A stretch of 64,000 bases of DNA, taken from NCBI RefSeq assembly GCF_034343125.1, contig NZ_CP139957.1, positions 705,001-769,000 on the forward strand, in the 5' to 3' direction. Positions 1 through 6,640 of the stretch are shown here, piece after piece. Under the pieces are notes generated by a model. That model did not search any database, was not told the DNA's origin, and saw nothing but the letters and a program-made list of their open reading frames with translations. The DNA comes from Caldicellulosiruptor danielii. Its GTDB lineage: Bacteria > Bacillota > Thermoanaerobacteria > Caldicellulosiruptorales > Caldicellulosiruptoraceae. Position numbers and translations under genes: made by a program. Every line of letters starts with the position of its first letter. Position 1 is the first letter of the stretch.

Positions 1-334
1 TCAAGAAAAAGCAGCTAAAGTGGGATTTGATTGGGAAAGTTATGAAGGTGCTCTGAATAAGGTGTATGAAGAGCTTGAAGAGTTAAAAGAGTGTTTGTCG
101 AAGAATGAGAAAAAAGAGAAGATTGAAGAAGAAATTGGTGATATTCTTTTTGCGGTTGTGAATATAGCCAGATTTTTCAATGTTGATCCTGAAGAAGCCT
201 TGCACAGAACAGCTGAGAAGTTCATAACCAGATTTTCTTATGTAGAGGAAAGTGTATCTAAACAAGGCAAAAAATTGAATGAAATGAGCCTTGAAGATAT
301 GGACAAATTTTGGGAAGAGGCAAAAAAAGTTTAG
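1..334 (+). CDS. mazG: MazG-type nucleoside triphosphate pyrophosphohydrolase, C-terminal part
   Basis: The reading frame is open from the left window edge to a TAG at 332-334, so the N-terminus is outside the window. The visible part carries the MazG helical-bundle metal motif: paired acidic residues in YEELEELKECL, then EEEIGDILFAVVNIARF, then the late EEALHRTAEKFITRF helix. MazG enzymes hydrolyse NTPs or dNTPs to the monophosphate and pyrophosphate. Position directly before hup and rqcP matches the conserved Firmicutes order mazG-hup-yabO, which supports the call. The first in-frame ATG at 20 is internal, not the start. Confidence 0.9.
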   Translation, partial: QEKAAKVGFDWESYEGALNKVYEELEELKECLSKNEKKEKIEEEIGDILFAVVNIARFFNVDPEEALHRTAEKFITRFSYVEESVSKQGKKLNEMSLEDMDKFWEEAKKV

Positions 335-341
335 AAAAGGC

Positions 342-369
342 TTGAAAAAAGAAGGATTTTTGATATAAA
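342..369 (+). promoter_or_regulatory. Putative promoter of hup
   Basis: TTGAAA at 342-347 is followed by a 16-bp spacer and TATAAA at 364-369. It lies in the gap between mazG and hup, so hup can be transcribed on its own. The match is visual only. Confidence 0.45.
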
Positions 370-422
370 TATAGAATAGAAATATTTAGAATATCACAAA
401 ATACGCGAGGAGGTAAGAAAAA

Positions 423-698
423 ATGAACAAAACAGATTTGATTTCGGCAATGGCAGAGAAGAGCGGTCTTACAAAGAAGGATGCTGAAAAGGCACTCAAT
501 GCGTTTGTAGATGCGGTAACAGAGGCACTCTCTAAGGGGGAAAAGGTTCAGCTTGTTGGTTTTGGTTCATTTGAGGTAAGAGAGAGGGCAGAAAGGGTTG
601 GTAGAAATCCTCAAACTCAAGAAGAGATAAAGATTCCTGCAACAAAGGTACCTGTATTCAAAGCAGGCAAGATGTTGAAAGATGCTGTTGCAAAATAG
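423..698 (+). CDS. hup: HU family DNA-binding protein
   Basis: This 91-residue protein has the complete HU/IHF fold: the N-terminal helical part [20 protein letters not shown], the [20 protein letters not shown] beta-arm region and the terminal [17 protein letters not shown] is a dimeric nucleoid protein that bends and compacts DNA. The start at 423 has a good GAGGAGG ribosome site. It has its own promoter upstream and a strong hairpin downstream, so it is probably a monocistronic, highly expressed gene inside the mazG-rqcP cluster. Confidence 0.96.
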   Translation: MNKTDLISAMAEKSGLTKKDAEKALNAFVDAVTEALSKGEKVQLVGFGSFEVRERAERVGRNPQTQEEIKIPATKVPVFKAGKMLKDAVAK

Positions 699-761
699 GT
701 TTTTTGGTCGATATAGAGATTTTTAAAAAAGAGGGGCTAAACTTTACTTTAATGTTAACTC

Positions 762-799
762 GGCTGCAGCCAGTTTTTAGCTGCAGCCATAAATTTTTC
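762..799 (+). terminator. Hairpin terminator after hup
   Basis: The arms GGCTGCAGC at 762-770 and GCTGCAGCC at 780-788 form a perfect 9-bp stem, followed by an A/T-rich tail with a T run. It separates hup from rqcP. A similar GGCTGCAGCC stem closes the rhaA gene at 63.56 kb. Confidence 0.75.
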
Positions 800-849
800 A
801 CCACTTTTATAATTTTTCAGAAGGCTCAAAGAAGGTGGGACTTTAAAAA

Positions 850-1092
850 ATGCGAATAGACAAGTATCTGAAAGTGTCGAGAATTATAAAAAGAAGGACT
901 TTGGCTCAGCAAGCATGTGAAGCGGGAAGAGTATTTGTGAATGGAAAAGTAGCAAAACCATCAACAAATGTAAAAGTTGGCGATCTCATTGAGGTGCACT
1001 TTGGTGATAGGATATTTAAATGCAAAGTGACAAGCGTTGATGAAAAGGTCCAAAAGAGTCTGGCAAGTTCAATGTATGAAGTAATGGAATAA
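850..1092 (+). CDS. rqcP: S4-domain RNA-binding protein RqcP (YabO)
   Basis: The 80-residue protein is essentially one S4 domain (MRIDKYLKVSRIIKRRTLAQ, then AGRVFVNGKVAKPSTNVKVGD). In Bacillus the homologue RqcP/YabO binds the obstructed 50S subunit with RqcH and supports poly-alanine tailing during ribosome-associated quality control. The neighbours mazG, hup, yabP, yabQ and divIC are the same as in Bacillus, which supports this paralogue rather than another S4 protein. The ribosome site is AGAAGGTGGGA just upstream. Confidence 0.9.
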   Translation: MRIDKYLKVSRIIKRRTLAQQACEAGRVFVNGKVAKPSTNVKVGDLIEVHFGDRIFKCKVTSVDEKVQKSLASSMYEVME

Positions 1093-1181
1093 GTTTTTCT
1101 GAAGAGGTTTTGACATAATTTTTTGTCAGGAGAAATATAGTTATTATTGTGATACTGAGAGTATTTTTTGAAGGATGCCAC

Positions 1182-1463
1182 ATGGTAATGGATGAAAGAA
1201 AAAATATAAAATCCAAAATTCACAGTGTGCTTATTGAGAACAGGGAAAAGATAACAATAAATGGTGTTGACGATGTTGAGAGCTTTGATGAGAACAATAT
1301 CATCTTGATTGTCAATGATGAATTGCTTGTAATAAAAGGATTTGACCTTAGAATAAATAAAATAAACACAGAGACGGGTGAGGTATTCATAGAAGGGCAA
1401 ATTTATTCGCTTGAATTTGGTGAAAGTCCTAAAAAAGGTTTGCTCTCACGACTTTTTAAATGA
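1182..1463 (+). CDS. yabP: Sporulation protein YabP
   Basis: About 93 residues. I place the start at ATG 1182 (or 1188) because AAGG at 1171-1174 lies seven bases before it; the frame stays open to 1149 without a better site. The sequence (SVLIENREKITINGVDDVES, then VIKGFDLRINKINTETGEV) fits the YabP/YqfC family, a SpoIVFA-independent spore-coat or cortex assembly protein. It is followed by yabQ as in Bacillus. Its presence is notable if the host is, like described Caldicellulosiruptor species, not known to sporulate. Confidence 0.88.
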   Translation: MVMDERKNIKSKIHSVLIENREKITINGVDDVESFDENNIILIVNDELLVIKGFDLRINKINTETGEVFIEGQIYSLEFGESPKKGLLSRLFK

Positions 1464-1476
1464 GAGGCGAAAAAGA

Positions 1477-1797
1477 TTGCCGGCAAGCGTATTTGAGCAA
1501 ATTTCGGATTTTACAAGCTGTTTTTTCCTTGGGTTTGCAGTAGGAGTTGTATTTGATTCGTTCTTTTTCAAAAGAATATTGAAACGCCGCACAAAAGAAC
1601 TTTTATTTTTTATATCTTCGATTATATCCACGGCAATATTGATAGCAGGTCTTATGTTTATAAATTTTTATACACTCAAATGGTACACTTTTTTGGCAGT
1701 AACTTGCGGTATTTATGTTCACAAAAATACCATTTCACCACTCTATAGAGGATTTTTAAAAAAGGTGAACAAAGTTTTATCTTTTAATAAAAGATAA
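1477..1797 (+). CDS. yabQ: Spore cortex protein YabQ
   Basis: About 106 residues with two or three membrane segments (CFFLGFAVGVVFDSFFF; ELLFFISSIISTAILIAGLM; WYTFLAVTCGIYV). I take TTG 1477 as the start because GAGGCG at 1463-1468 precedes it; the frame is open further upstream to 1411 but that part overlaps yabP in another frame. YabQ is a membrane protein needed for spore cortex formation in Bacillus. It sits between yabP and divIC in the conserved order. Identification relies on both topology and synteny. Confidence 0.82.
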   Translation: MPASVFEQISDFTSCFFLGFAVGVVFDSFFFKRILKRRTKELLFFISSIISTAILIAGLMFINFYTLKWYTFLAVTCGIYVHKNTISPLYRGFLKKVNKVLSFNKR

Positions 1798-1851
1798 ATT
1801 GTGATAGAATATAACTACACTTTTGAGAGTTTCCAAAAAGGAAGACAAGCC

Positions 1852-2151
1852 GTGAAAAAATTATTTAAAGTTCTCAAGCGAGTTTTTGTGCTTATATTTG
1901 TAATAGCCTTTTTTGTATATTCTGCTACTACAGTTTTTAAACAGCAAATGATTTTAAGACAGGTAAAGGCTCAGCAGCGGGAAGTTATTGTCCAGATAGA
2001 AAAGATTAAAAAAGAAAATGAATATCTAAAAAGACTTGCACAGTATGTTGGTACAAAAGACTACATTCAGCAGGTAGCAAGGGAAAAGCTTGGGCTTGTT
2101 GGCAAGGATGAGATTGTGTTTATTGATAAGAACAAAAAGAAAAAAGAGTAG
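1852..2151 (+). CDS. divIC: Septum formation initiator DivIC/FtsB-type protein
   Basis: A short bitopic protein: a basic N-terminus, one membrane helix (VFVLIFVIAFFVYSATTVF), a coiled coil (QQREVIVQIEKIKKENEYLK) and the conserved tail YIQQVAREKLGLVGKDEIVF. This is the DivIC/FtsB architecture; the protein joins the FtsL-DivIB complex at the division site. The frame begins at GTG 1801, but GTG 1852 has AGGAAG seven bases upstream and is the better start. The cluster context is the same as in Bacillus. Confidence 0.88.
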   Translation: MKKLFKVLKRVFVLIFVIAFFVYSATTVFKQQMILRQVKAQQREVIVQIEKIKKENEYLKRLAQYVGTKDYIQQVAREKLGLVGKDEIVFIDKNKKKKE

Positions 2152-2164
2152 AGGAGGCTATTTT

Positions 2165-2527
2165 GTGTCAATCAAAAGAGGTCAAATATTAGAAGGTATT
2201 GTAAAGGGCATTACACATTTTGGTGCTTTTGTCGAGTTACCAAGTGGCAAAGTTGGGCTTGTTCACATCTCAGAAGTGGCAGAAGAGTATGTTGAGGATA
2301 TAAACAAGTATTTAAAAGAAAATCAAACTGTTAAAGTAAAGGTTATTAATGTAAAAGAAGATGGTAAAATCAGCCTATCAATAAAGAGAGCTAAGGAAAC
2401 AATAAGAAATGAAAGCGAGAGAAAAAGAGCTAAAGATGATTTTGAAGCAAAACTTTCAAAGTTTTTAAAAGATAGCAATCAAAAGATAGTAGAGTACAAC
2501 AAACGATTTGACGGGAAAAGAAGATAA
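2165..2527 (+). CDS. yabR: S1 domain RNA-binding protein YabR
   Basis: About 120 residues: one S1 domain at the N-terminus (KRGQILEGIVKGITHFGAFV, then KVGLVHISEVAEEYVEDI, then VKVINVKEDGKISLSIKRA) and a charged C-terminal tail. The start GTG 2165 follows a GAGGAGG site. S1 domains bind single-stranded RNA; the exact role of YabR proteins is not settled. It closes the conserved cluster and is followed by a terminator. Confidence 0.87.
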   Translation: MSIKRGQILEGIVKGITHFGAFVELPSGKVGLVHISEVAEEYVEDINKYLKENQTVKVKVINVKEDGKISLSIKRAKETIRNESERKRAKDDFEAKLSKFLKDSNQKIVEYNKRFDGKRR

Positions 2528-2528
2528 C

Positions 2529-2562
2529 AGCCTGTTTTAAAATTGAAACAGGCTTTTAATTT
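2529..2562 (+). terminator. Hairpin terminator after yabR
   Basis: AGCCTGTTT at 2529-2537 pairs with AAACAGGCT at 2546-2554, followed by TTTAATTTA. It ends the mazG-yabR cluster. Confidence 0.85.
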
Positions 2563-2611
2563 AGAAAAAGTATGTCAAAAAAATATCAAAAGAAGATAAG
2601 GGGGAGAAAAA

Positions 2612-3265
2612 TTGTTCAAAAAGAAGAACATCTCACTTGCGGTTGTAAGAAGGTTGCCAAGGTATCTTAGATATGTTGAAGACCTTTTAAACCATGATAT
2701 TATGAGAATATCCTCATCAGAGCTGAGCCAAAGAATGGGTTATACGGCTTCCCAGGTAAGGCAGGATTTCAATAATTTTGGCGGGTTTGGACAGCAAGGA
2801 TATGGTTACAGCACACAGGTTCTTTATGAGAATCTAGTAAAAATTTTGGGGCTTGATAGAAATTTTAAAATGGTCATTGTAGGTGTAGGTAACCTTGGAC
2901 AAGCATTGGCAAATTATGCTAACTTTTATAAAAAGGGTTTCAGACTTATCGGATTATTTGACATTGACCCTCAAAAGGTAGGGAAAACTATCCGCGATAT
3001 AAAGATTGAACATATTGACAAGCTTAAAGATTTTATCAAAAAGAATGATGTTGACATAGGTGTTCTATGTGTGCCAGCAGATGTTGCTCAGGAGGTTGCA
3101 GATATAATGGTTGAAGGCGGGATAAAGGGTATTTGGAATTTTACTGCAAAAGAGATTGAAGTAAAAGGTGATGTAGTTGTTGAGAATGTACATCTGATTG
3201 ACAGTCTGATGGTACTGTCGTACAAGCTAAATGAAAAACTTCTTGAAAAAGAAAGAATAAAGTAA
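2612..3265 (+). CDS. rex: Redox-sensing transcriptional repressor Rex
   Basis: 217 residues with an N-terminal winged helix (RRLPRYLRYVEDLL, then SSELSQRMGYTASQVRQDF) and a Rossmann domain with GVGNLGQALANY. Rex senses the NADH/NAD ratio and releases DNA when NADH is high; in fermenting anaerobes it controls alcohol, lactate and hydrogen pathways. TTG 2612 is the start, preceded by GGGGGAG. I saw no clear Rex operator palindrome in its own upstream region. Confidence 0.96.
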   Translation: MFKKKNISLAVVRRLPRYLRYVEDLLNHDIMRISSSELSQRMGYTASQVRQDFNNFGGFGQQGYGYSTQVLYENLVKILGLDRNFKMVIVGVGNLGQALANYANFYKKGFRLIGLFDIDPQKVGKTIRDIKIEHIDKLKDFIKKNDVDIGVLCVPADVAQEVADIMVEGGIKGIWNFTAKEIEVKGDVVVENVHLIDSLMVLSYKLNEKLLEKERIK

Positions 3266-3282
3266 GACTTGAGGTGAAATGG

Positions 3283-4764
3283 ATGCGATATATAAGCACA
3301 AGAGGAAATAAAGAGGTGCAGGCAAAAGAAGCTATTTACAGGGGAATAGCTGAGGATGGAGGGCTTTATACCCCTGTTTCAATTCCACCTTTTGACATAG
3401 AAAAAATAAAAGACATAGACTCTTACGCAAATCTTGCAAAATATATATTTGGGCTATACCTTACTGATTTTACAAAAGAGGAGATTGCTGATTGCATTGA
3501 CAAGGCGTACAGTAGTGGCAGGTTTTACACAAAAGATATTGTGGCTATCAAAAAGCTTGACAGAAACATTTTTGCTCTTGAGCTTTGGCACGGTCCGACG
3601 TACGCTTTTAAAGACGTTGCTTTGCAGGTTCTACCTCATCTTTTGTTAAAATCAATGCCCAGTTTTTACAAACAGGCGCTAATACTTGTTGCAACATCAG
3701 GCGATACTGGCAAAGCTGCCTTGGAAGGGTTTAAGGATGTTGATAGAACAAAGATAGTTGTGTTTTATCCATCTGAGGGTGTGTCAGATGTTCAGAAAAG
3801 GCAGATGACAACCCAGGAAGGCAGAAACACTTTTGTTGCCGGGATAAAAGGCAATTTTGACGATGCTCAATCTGGCGTGAAGGAGATTTTCACAAGCAAA
3901 AAATGCATAGATACAATCGAAAATTTGGGGTTTTTCTTTACCTCTGCAAACTCAATAAATTTTGGTAGGCTTCTTCCACAGATTGTATACTATATCTGGA
4001 GTTATATAGAGCTTTTGAAGGCTGGAGATATATCTGAAGGTGAAAAAATAAACTTTGTTGTTCCGACAGGCAATTTTGGCAATATATTGGCGGGTTTTAT
4101 TGCAAAGCTTATGGGAATTCCTATAAATAAGCTGATTGTTGCTTCGAACATAAACAGTGTTGTTGCAGATTTTATCAGGACAGGCTTATATGACAGAAGA
4201 CGCGAGTTTTACAAAACAATCTCACCTTCAATGGATATTCTTGTTGCAAGTAATTTGGAGAGGTTATTGTATTTGGTAACAAGAGATTCAGAAAGAGTTA
4301 AAAAATACATGTTAGATTTGAAAAGTGATGGGTATTACAAAGTTGAAGAAGAAGTTTTAAAAGAGATTCAGGAAAGTTTCTGGGGTGATTTTTCCACAGA
4401 TGACCATACAAGAAATAGCATAAAGACTATTTACCGCGAATATGGTTATCTTGTTGACCCGCACTCTGCTGTTGGGTTTGATGTTTATACCAAGTATCAA
4501 AAGCAAACTTCTGATAACACAAAAACGGTTGTAGTACAAACTGCAAATCCTTACAAGTTTGCAAAAGATGTTTTGAACGCTTTGTTTGATGGTGAATATA
4601 ATAATATTGACCCGTTTGAAGCGGTAGAAACTTTATACGCAAAGACAGGTACTGAGGTTCCTGAGGGGATTAAAAGTCTTCATTCAAAGCCAGTTTTGCA
4701 TCCTGACGTGATAGAAAAAGACAAGATGTTTGATTTTATATTAGAGAAAATAAGAGATAATTAA
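3283..4764 (+). CDS. thrC: Threonine synthase
   Basis: Roughly 493 residues, normal for the long bacterial ThrC class. The PLP lysine lies in HGPTYAFKDVALQ, and the phosphate-binding and substrate loops ATSGDTGKAALEG, SANSINFGRLLPQ and VPTGNFGNILAG are all present. The enzyme turns O-phosphohomoserine into threonine. I choose ATG 3283 with GAGGTGA five bases upstream, rather than the in-frame GTG at 3274, which overlaps that site. It starts 17 bases after rex and may be co-transcribed with it. Confidence 0.96.
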   Translation: MRYISTRGNKEVQAKEAIYRGIAEDGGLYTPVSIPPFDIEKIKDIDSYANLAKYIFGLYLTDFTKEEIADCIDKAYSSGRFYTKDIVAIKKLDRNIFALELWHGPTYAFKDVALQVLPHLLLKSMPSFYKQALILVATSGDTGKAALEGFKDVDRTKIVVFYPSEGVSDVQKRQMTTQEGRNTFVAGIKGNFDDAQSGVKEIFTSKKCIDTIENLGFFFTSANSINFGRLLPQIVYYIWSYIELLKAGDISEGEKINFVVPTGNFGNILAGFIAKLMGIPINKLIVASNINSVVADFIRTGLYDRRREFYKTISPSMDILVASNLERLLYLVTRDSERVKKYMLDLKSDGYYKVEEEVLKEIQESFWGDFSTDDHTRNSIKTIYREYGYLVDPHSAVGFDVYTKYQKQTSDNTKTVVVQTANPYKFAKDVLNALFDGEYNNIDPFEAVETLYAKTGTEVPEGIKSLHSKPVLHPDVIEKDKMFDFILEKIRDN

Positions 4765-4815
4765 AGAAATTTTAAAAAAGGACCCGGAAAACATAAAATT
4801 TTTGCCGAAAAAGGG

Positions 4816-4843
4816 TTGAAAAATGAAAAAATTGTGCTAAAAT
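4816..4843 (+). promoter_or_regulatory. Promoter of the magnesium operon
   Basis: TTGAAA at 4816-4821, a 16-bp spacer and TAAAAT at 4838-4843. The start of transcription would fall about 15-20 bases before the M-box aptamer, as expected for a riboswitch leader. Confidence 0.65.
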
Positions 4844-4865
4844 AGAAGTTGAAAAAATGAATATT

Positions 4866-5019
4866 GCAAGATATCTCGGTAGGCGAGGCTCCTACAGGGA
4901 TATAGGCTGCTGCCGCGAAAGATTGGAGACAATCTGAGCTGGTGAACAGGTTTTGCCGAAACCAAGGCATAACCTAATGCAGCTTTTTATGCCGTGTAGT
5001 GCCAAAGCTTGTACGAGGT
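4866..5019 (+). ncRNA. M-box (ykoK) magnesium riboswitch aptamer
   Basis: The stretch holds the M-box landmarks: TCGGTAGGCGAGGCTCCTAC at 4875-4894, GGCTGCTGCC at 4905-4914, GGAGACAATC at 4925-4934, GGTGAACAGG at 4941-4950 and AAGGCATAACCTAATGCAG around 4964-4982. ATCTCG at 4873-4878 can pair with CGAGGT at 5014-5019 to form the closing P1 helix. M-boxes bind Mg2+ and switch off magnesium transporter genes when Mg2+ is ample. The genes downstream are magnesium-transport types, which fits. Confidence 0.93.
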
Positions 5020-5084
5020 AGCTTTAAAAAGGGCTGAAGTGTGCTTTCACCTCGTTTTTAAGCTTTGGGTGAAAGCACTTTTTG
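5002..5084 (+). terminator. M-box expression platform: antiterminator and intrinsic terminator
   Basis: GTGCTTTCACC at 5041-5051 and GGTGAAAGCAC at 5068-5078 form a perfect 11-bp stem followed by TTTTTG. A competing antiterminator is visible: CCAAAGCTT and ACGAGGT at 5002-5019 can pair with ACCTCGT and AAGCTTTGG at 5049-5068. The 5' arm of the antiterminator is also the 3' arm of the aptamer P1 helix, so Mg2+ binding should favour the terminator. Confidence 0.88.
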
Positions 5085-5156
5085 TTTCTCATTCAAGTGA
5101 TGTGTAAAAGTTTTGCTACTGTAAAAATTCTTTTTAAAAAGGAGTTGAGAGAAAAG

Positions 5157-5234
5157 ATGGATTCTGGTCCTGTGAGTAAGCAGGATTGGGCAGAAAAAGT
5201 GAACCATTCTTTAAAAAATGTGGAGGGGTGCTGA
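5157..5234 (+). CDS. 25-codon leader reading frame upstream of the mgtE-like gene
   Basis: Between the M-box terminator and the mgtE-like gene there is a short frame: ATG 5157 to TGA 5232-5234, encoding MDSGPVSKQDWAEKVNHSLK followed by NVEGC. A GGAG lies 12 bases before the ATG, and a closer GAGAG may serve instead; both are weak. What makes it notable is that its last five codons (GTG GAG GGG TGC TGA) are exactly the first arm of a pairing that can free the ribosome site of the next gene. Translation of the frame and that RNA structure would exclude each other. No homology is recognised; coding status is inference. Confidence 0.5.
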   Translation: MDSGPVSKQDWAEKVNHSLKNVEGC

Positions 5235-5353
5235 TTTTTTCTGTTTCTGGAGAAAATAAAAGGGATAAATATACCCTTTTTGGGATAGATTTTTAAAGGC
5301 TATTAGCACCCCTCCACGAGGTTACAAGAAATTCAAAAAAGGAGGGGTGCTAA
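5220..5353 (+). promoter_or_regulatory. Three-arm RNA switch over the mgtE-like ribosome binding site
   Basis: Arm A (5220-5234, GTGGAGGGGTGCTGA), arm B (5303-5317, TTAGCACCCCTCCAC) and arm C (5341-5353, GGAGGGGTGCTAA) are mutually complementary. B pairs with A over 15 bp with one G-U, or with C over 13 perfect bp. Arm C contains the GGAGGGG ribosome site of the gene starting at 5355, so B:C hides it and A:B exposes it. A small hairpin (AAAAGGG 5258-5264 with CCCTTTT 5274-5280) sits in the A-B loop. The pairing is directly visible; its regulatory use is inferred. Confidence 0.75.
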
Positions 5354-5354
5354 A

Positions 5355-6608
5355 ATGCCAAACGTCACAAGCTTTTATCTTAGCAGAGTAATTGGCAACA
5401 AGGTCTTTTCAGAAGAAAAGAAGGTTGTAGGAAGGCTTTTAGACTTAGTTGTTGATGCAAGTTATATTAGACCCAAAGTGATTGCTGCAAAGGTAAAAAG
5501 CGGCGGTCAAACCCAAATTGTGGATTTTTCGTTTTTCATAATCTATAAGGAAAAAGGTCAGTACGTGATTGAAACAAGGAACTTAAAGCCAATCGATGTG
5601 AAAAAAGAAGACACCATTATGCTTGTTCGTCATATACTTGACAAGCAGATTGTTGACATGAACGGCAGAAAAGTTGTGAGAGTAAATGATATAAGACTTG
5701 CAGTACTTTCTACAGGTGTTTATGTAATAGCTGTAGATATCGGTCTTGAAGGACTTTTGAGAAGGCTTGGTCTTGCAAAGCCCCTGAAAAAGGTGCTAAA
5801 ACCGCTTGGCAAAAACATTCCTTCGCGCTTGATTTTGTGGGATGATGTGCAGCCACTTGCAACACCGAAGCTTGATTTAAAACTTTCAACCACATATTCA
5901 AAGCTTGCTACCTTGCATCCTTCGGATTTGGCCGACATCATTGAAGAGCTTGACAAAAAGACGCAAGCTTATATCTTTTCGACCTTGGATGAGGAAAAGG
6001 CTGCAGATGTTTTGGAAGAGCTTGAGGTTGAAGCACAGAGAAATGTTTTAGAGAGTCTTCCTGTGGAAAAGGTGGCGGATTTGCTTGAGAAAATGCCGGC
6101 TGATGAGGTTGCAGATATTCTGGACGAGATAAAAGAGGAAAGAGCAGAAGAGCTTTTAAATAGCATGGAAAAAGAAGCATCAGAAGAAGTCAAAGAACTT
6201 ATGGAGTATCCCGAAAACAGTGTTGGCTCGATAATGACAACCGATTTTATCTCATTCAAGACACATTTCACAGTTGAGCAGACAATAGAGGAGCTAAGAC
6301 GCTTAAAACCTGAACCAGATGAAATTTATTACCTGTATGTTGTTGACAATGATGAAAGGCTTTGCGGAGTTGTATCTTTGCGCGACTTGGTAATCTCTGA
6401 GCCTCAAACACCGCTTTATGAGATAATGAACAGGGATGTGGTTTGTGTCAAAGACACTGCTAATGTTAATTCTCTTGTTGAAATTATTTCAAAATATAGT
6501 CTTCTTGCTGTGCCTGTTGTGAATGAGAGCAAGAAACTTATTGGAGTTGTCATTATAAACGACATTGTATACGAACTGTTGAAGATGAAAAGAAAATTGC
6601 TATTGTAA
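5355..6608 (+). CDS. Soluble MgtE-type protein: PRC-like, MgtE N domain and two CBS domains, no channel
   Basis: 417 residues. The first ~170 residues look like PRC-barrel-type beta-rich repeats (GRLLDLVVDASYIRPKVIAA, later GRKVVRVNDIRLAV). Next comes the MgtE N superhelix (LHPSDLADIIEELDKKTQAY, EEKAADVLEELEVE, VEKVADLLEKMPADEVADIL) and then two CBS domains (SVGSIMTTDFISF and LYEIMNRDVVCVKD). MgtE proteins use these parts as a cytosolic Mg2+ sensor in front of a five-helix channel, but here the frame ends after the CBS pair at KMKRKLLL. It precedes the Nramp-related transporter by 32 bases, so it may act as its separate sensor. Expression is under the M-box and the leader switch. Confidence 0.85.
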   Translation: MPNVTSFYLSRVIGNKVFSEEKKVVGRLLDLVVDASYIRPKVIAAKVKSGGQTQIVDFSFFIIYKEKGQYVIETRNLKPIDVKKEDTIMLVRHILDKQIVDMNGRKVVRVNDIRLAVLSTGVYVIAVDIGLEGLLRRLGLAKPLKKVLKPLGKNIPSRLILWDDVQPLATPKLDLKLSTTYSKLATLHPSDLADIIEELDKKTQAYIFSTLDEEKAADVLEELEVEAQRNVLESLPVEKVADLLEKMPADEVADILDEIKEERAEELLNSMEKEASEEVKELMEYPENSVGSIMTTDFISFKTHFTVEQTIEELRRLKPEPDEIYYLYVVDNDERLCGVVSLRDLVISEPQTPLYEIMNRDVVCVKDTANVNSLVEIISKYSLLAVPVVNESKKLIGVVIINDIVYELLKMKRKLLL

Positions 6609-6640
6609 ATAATGGTTAATACCAAAGAGGTGATATAAAG

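Noticed and set aside
906-1400. 164-codon minus-strand frame over rqcP/yabP
   Set aside because: It is the shadow of well-supported plus-strand genes, has no ribosome site and matches no protein pattern.
2560-2611. Rex operator in front of rex
   Set aside because: No TTGTGAA-type palindrome is present in the gap.
5079-5353. Arms A and B as a second transcription terminator
   Set aside because: No T run follows arm B, so the A:B stem is better explained as control of translation.
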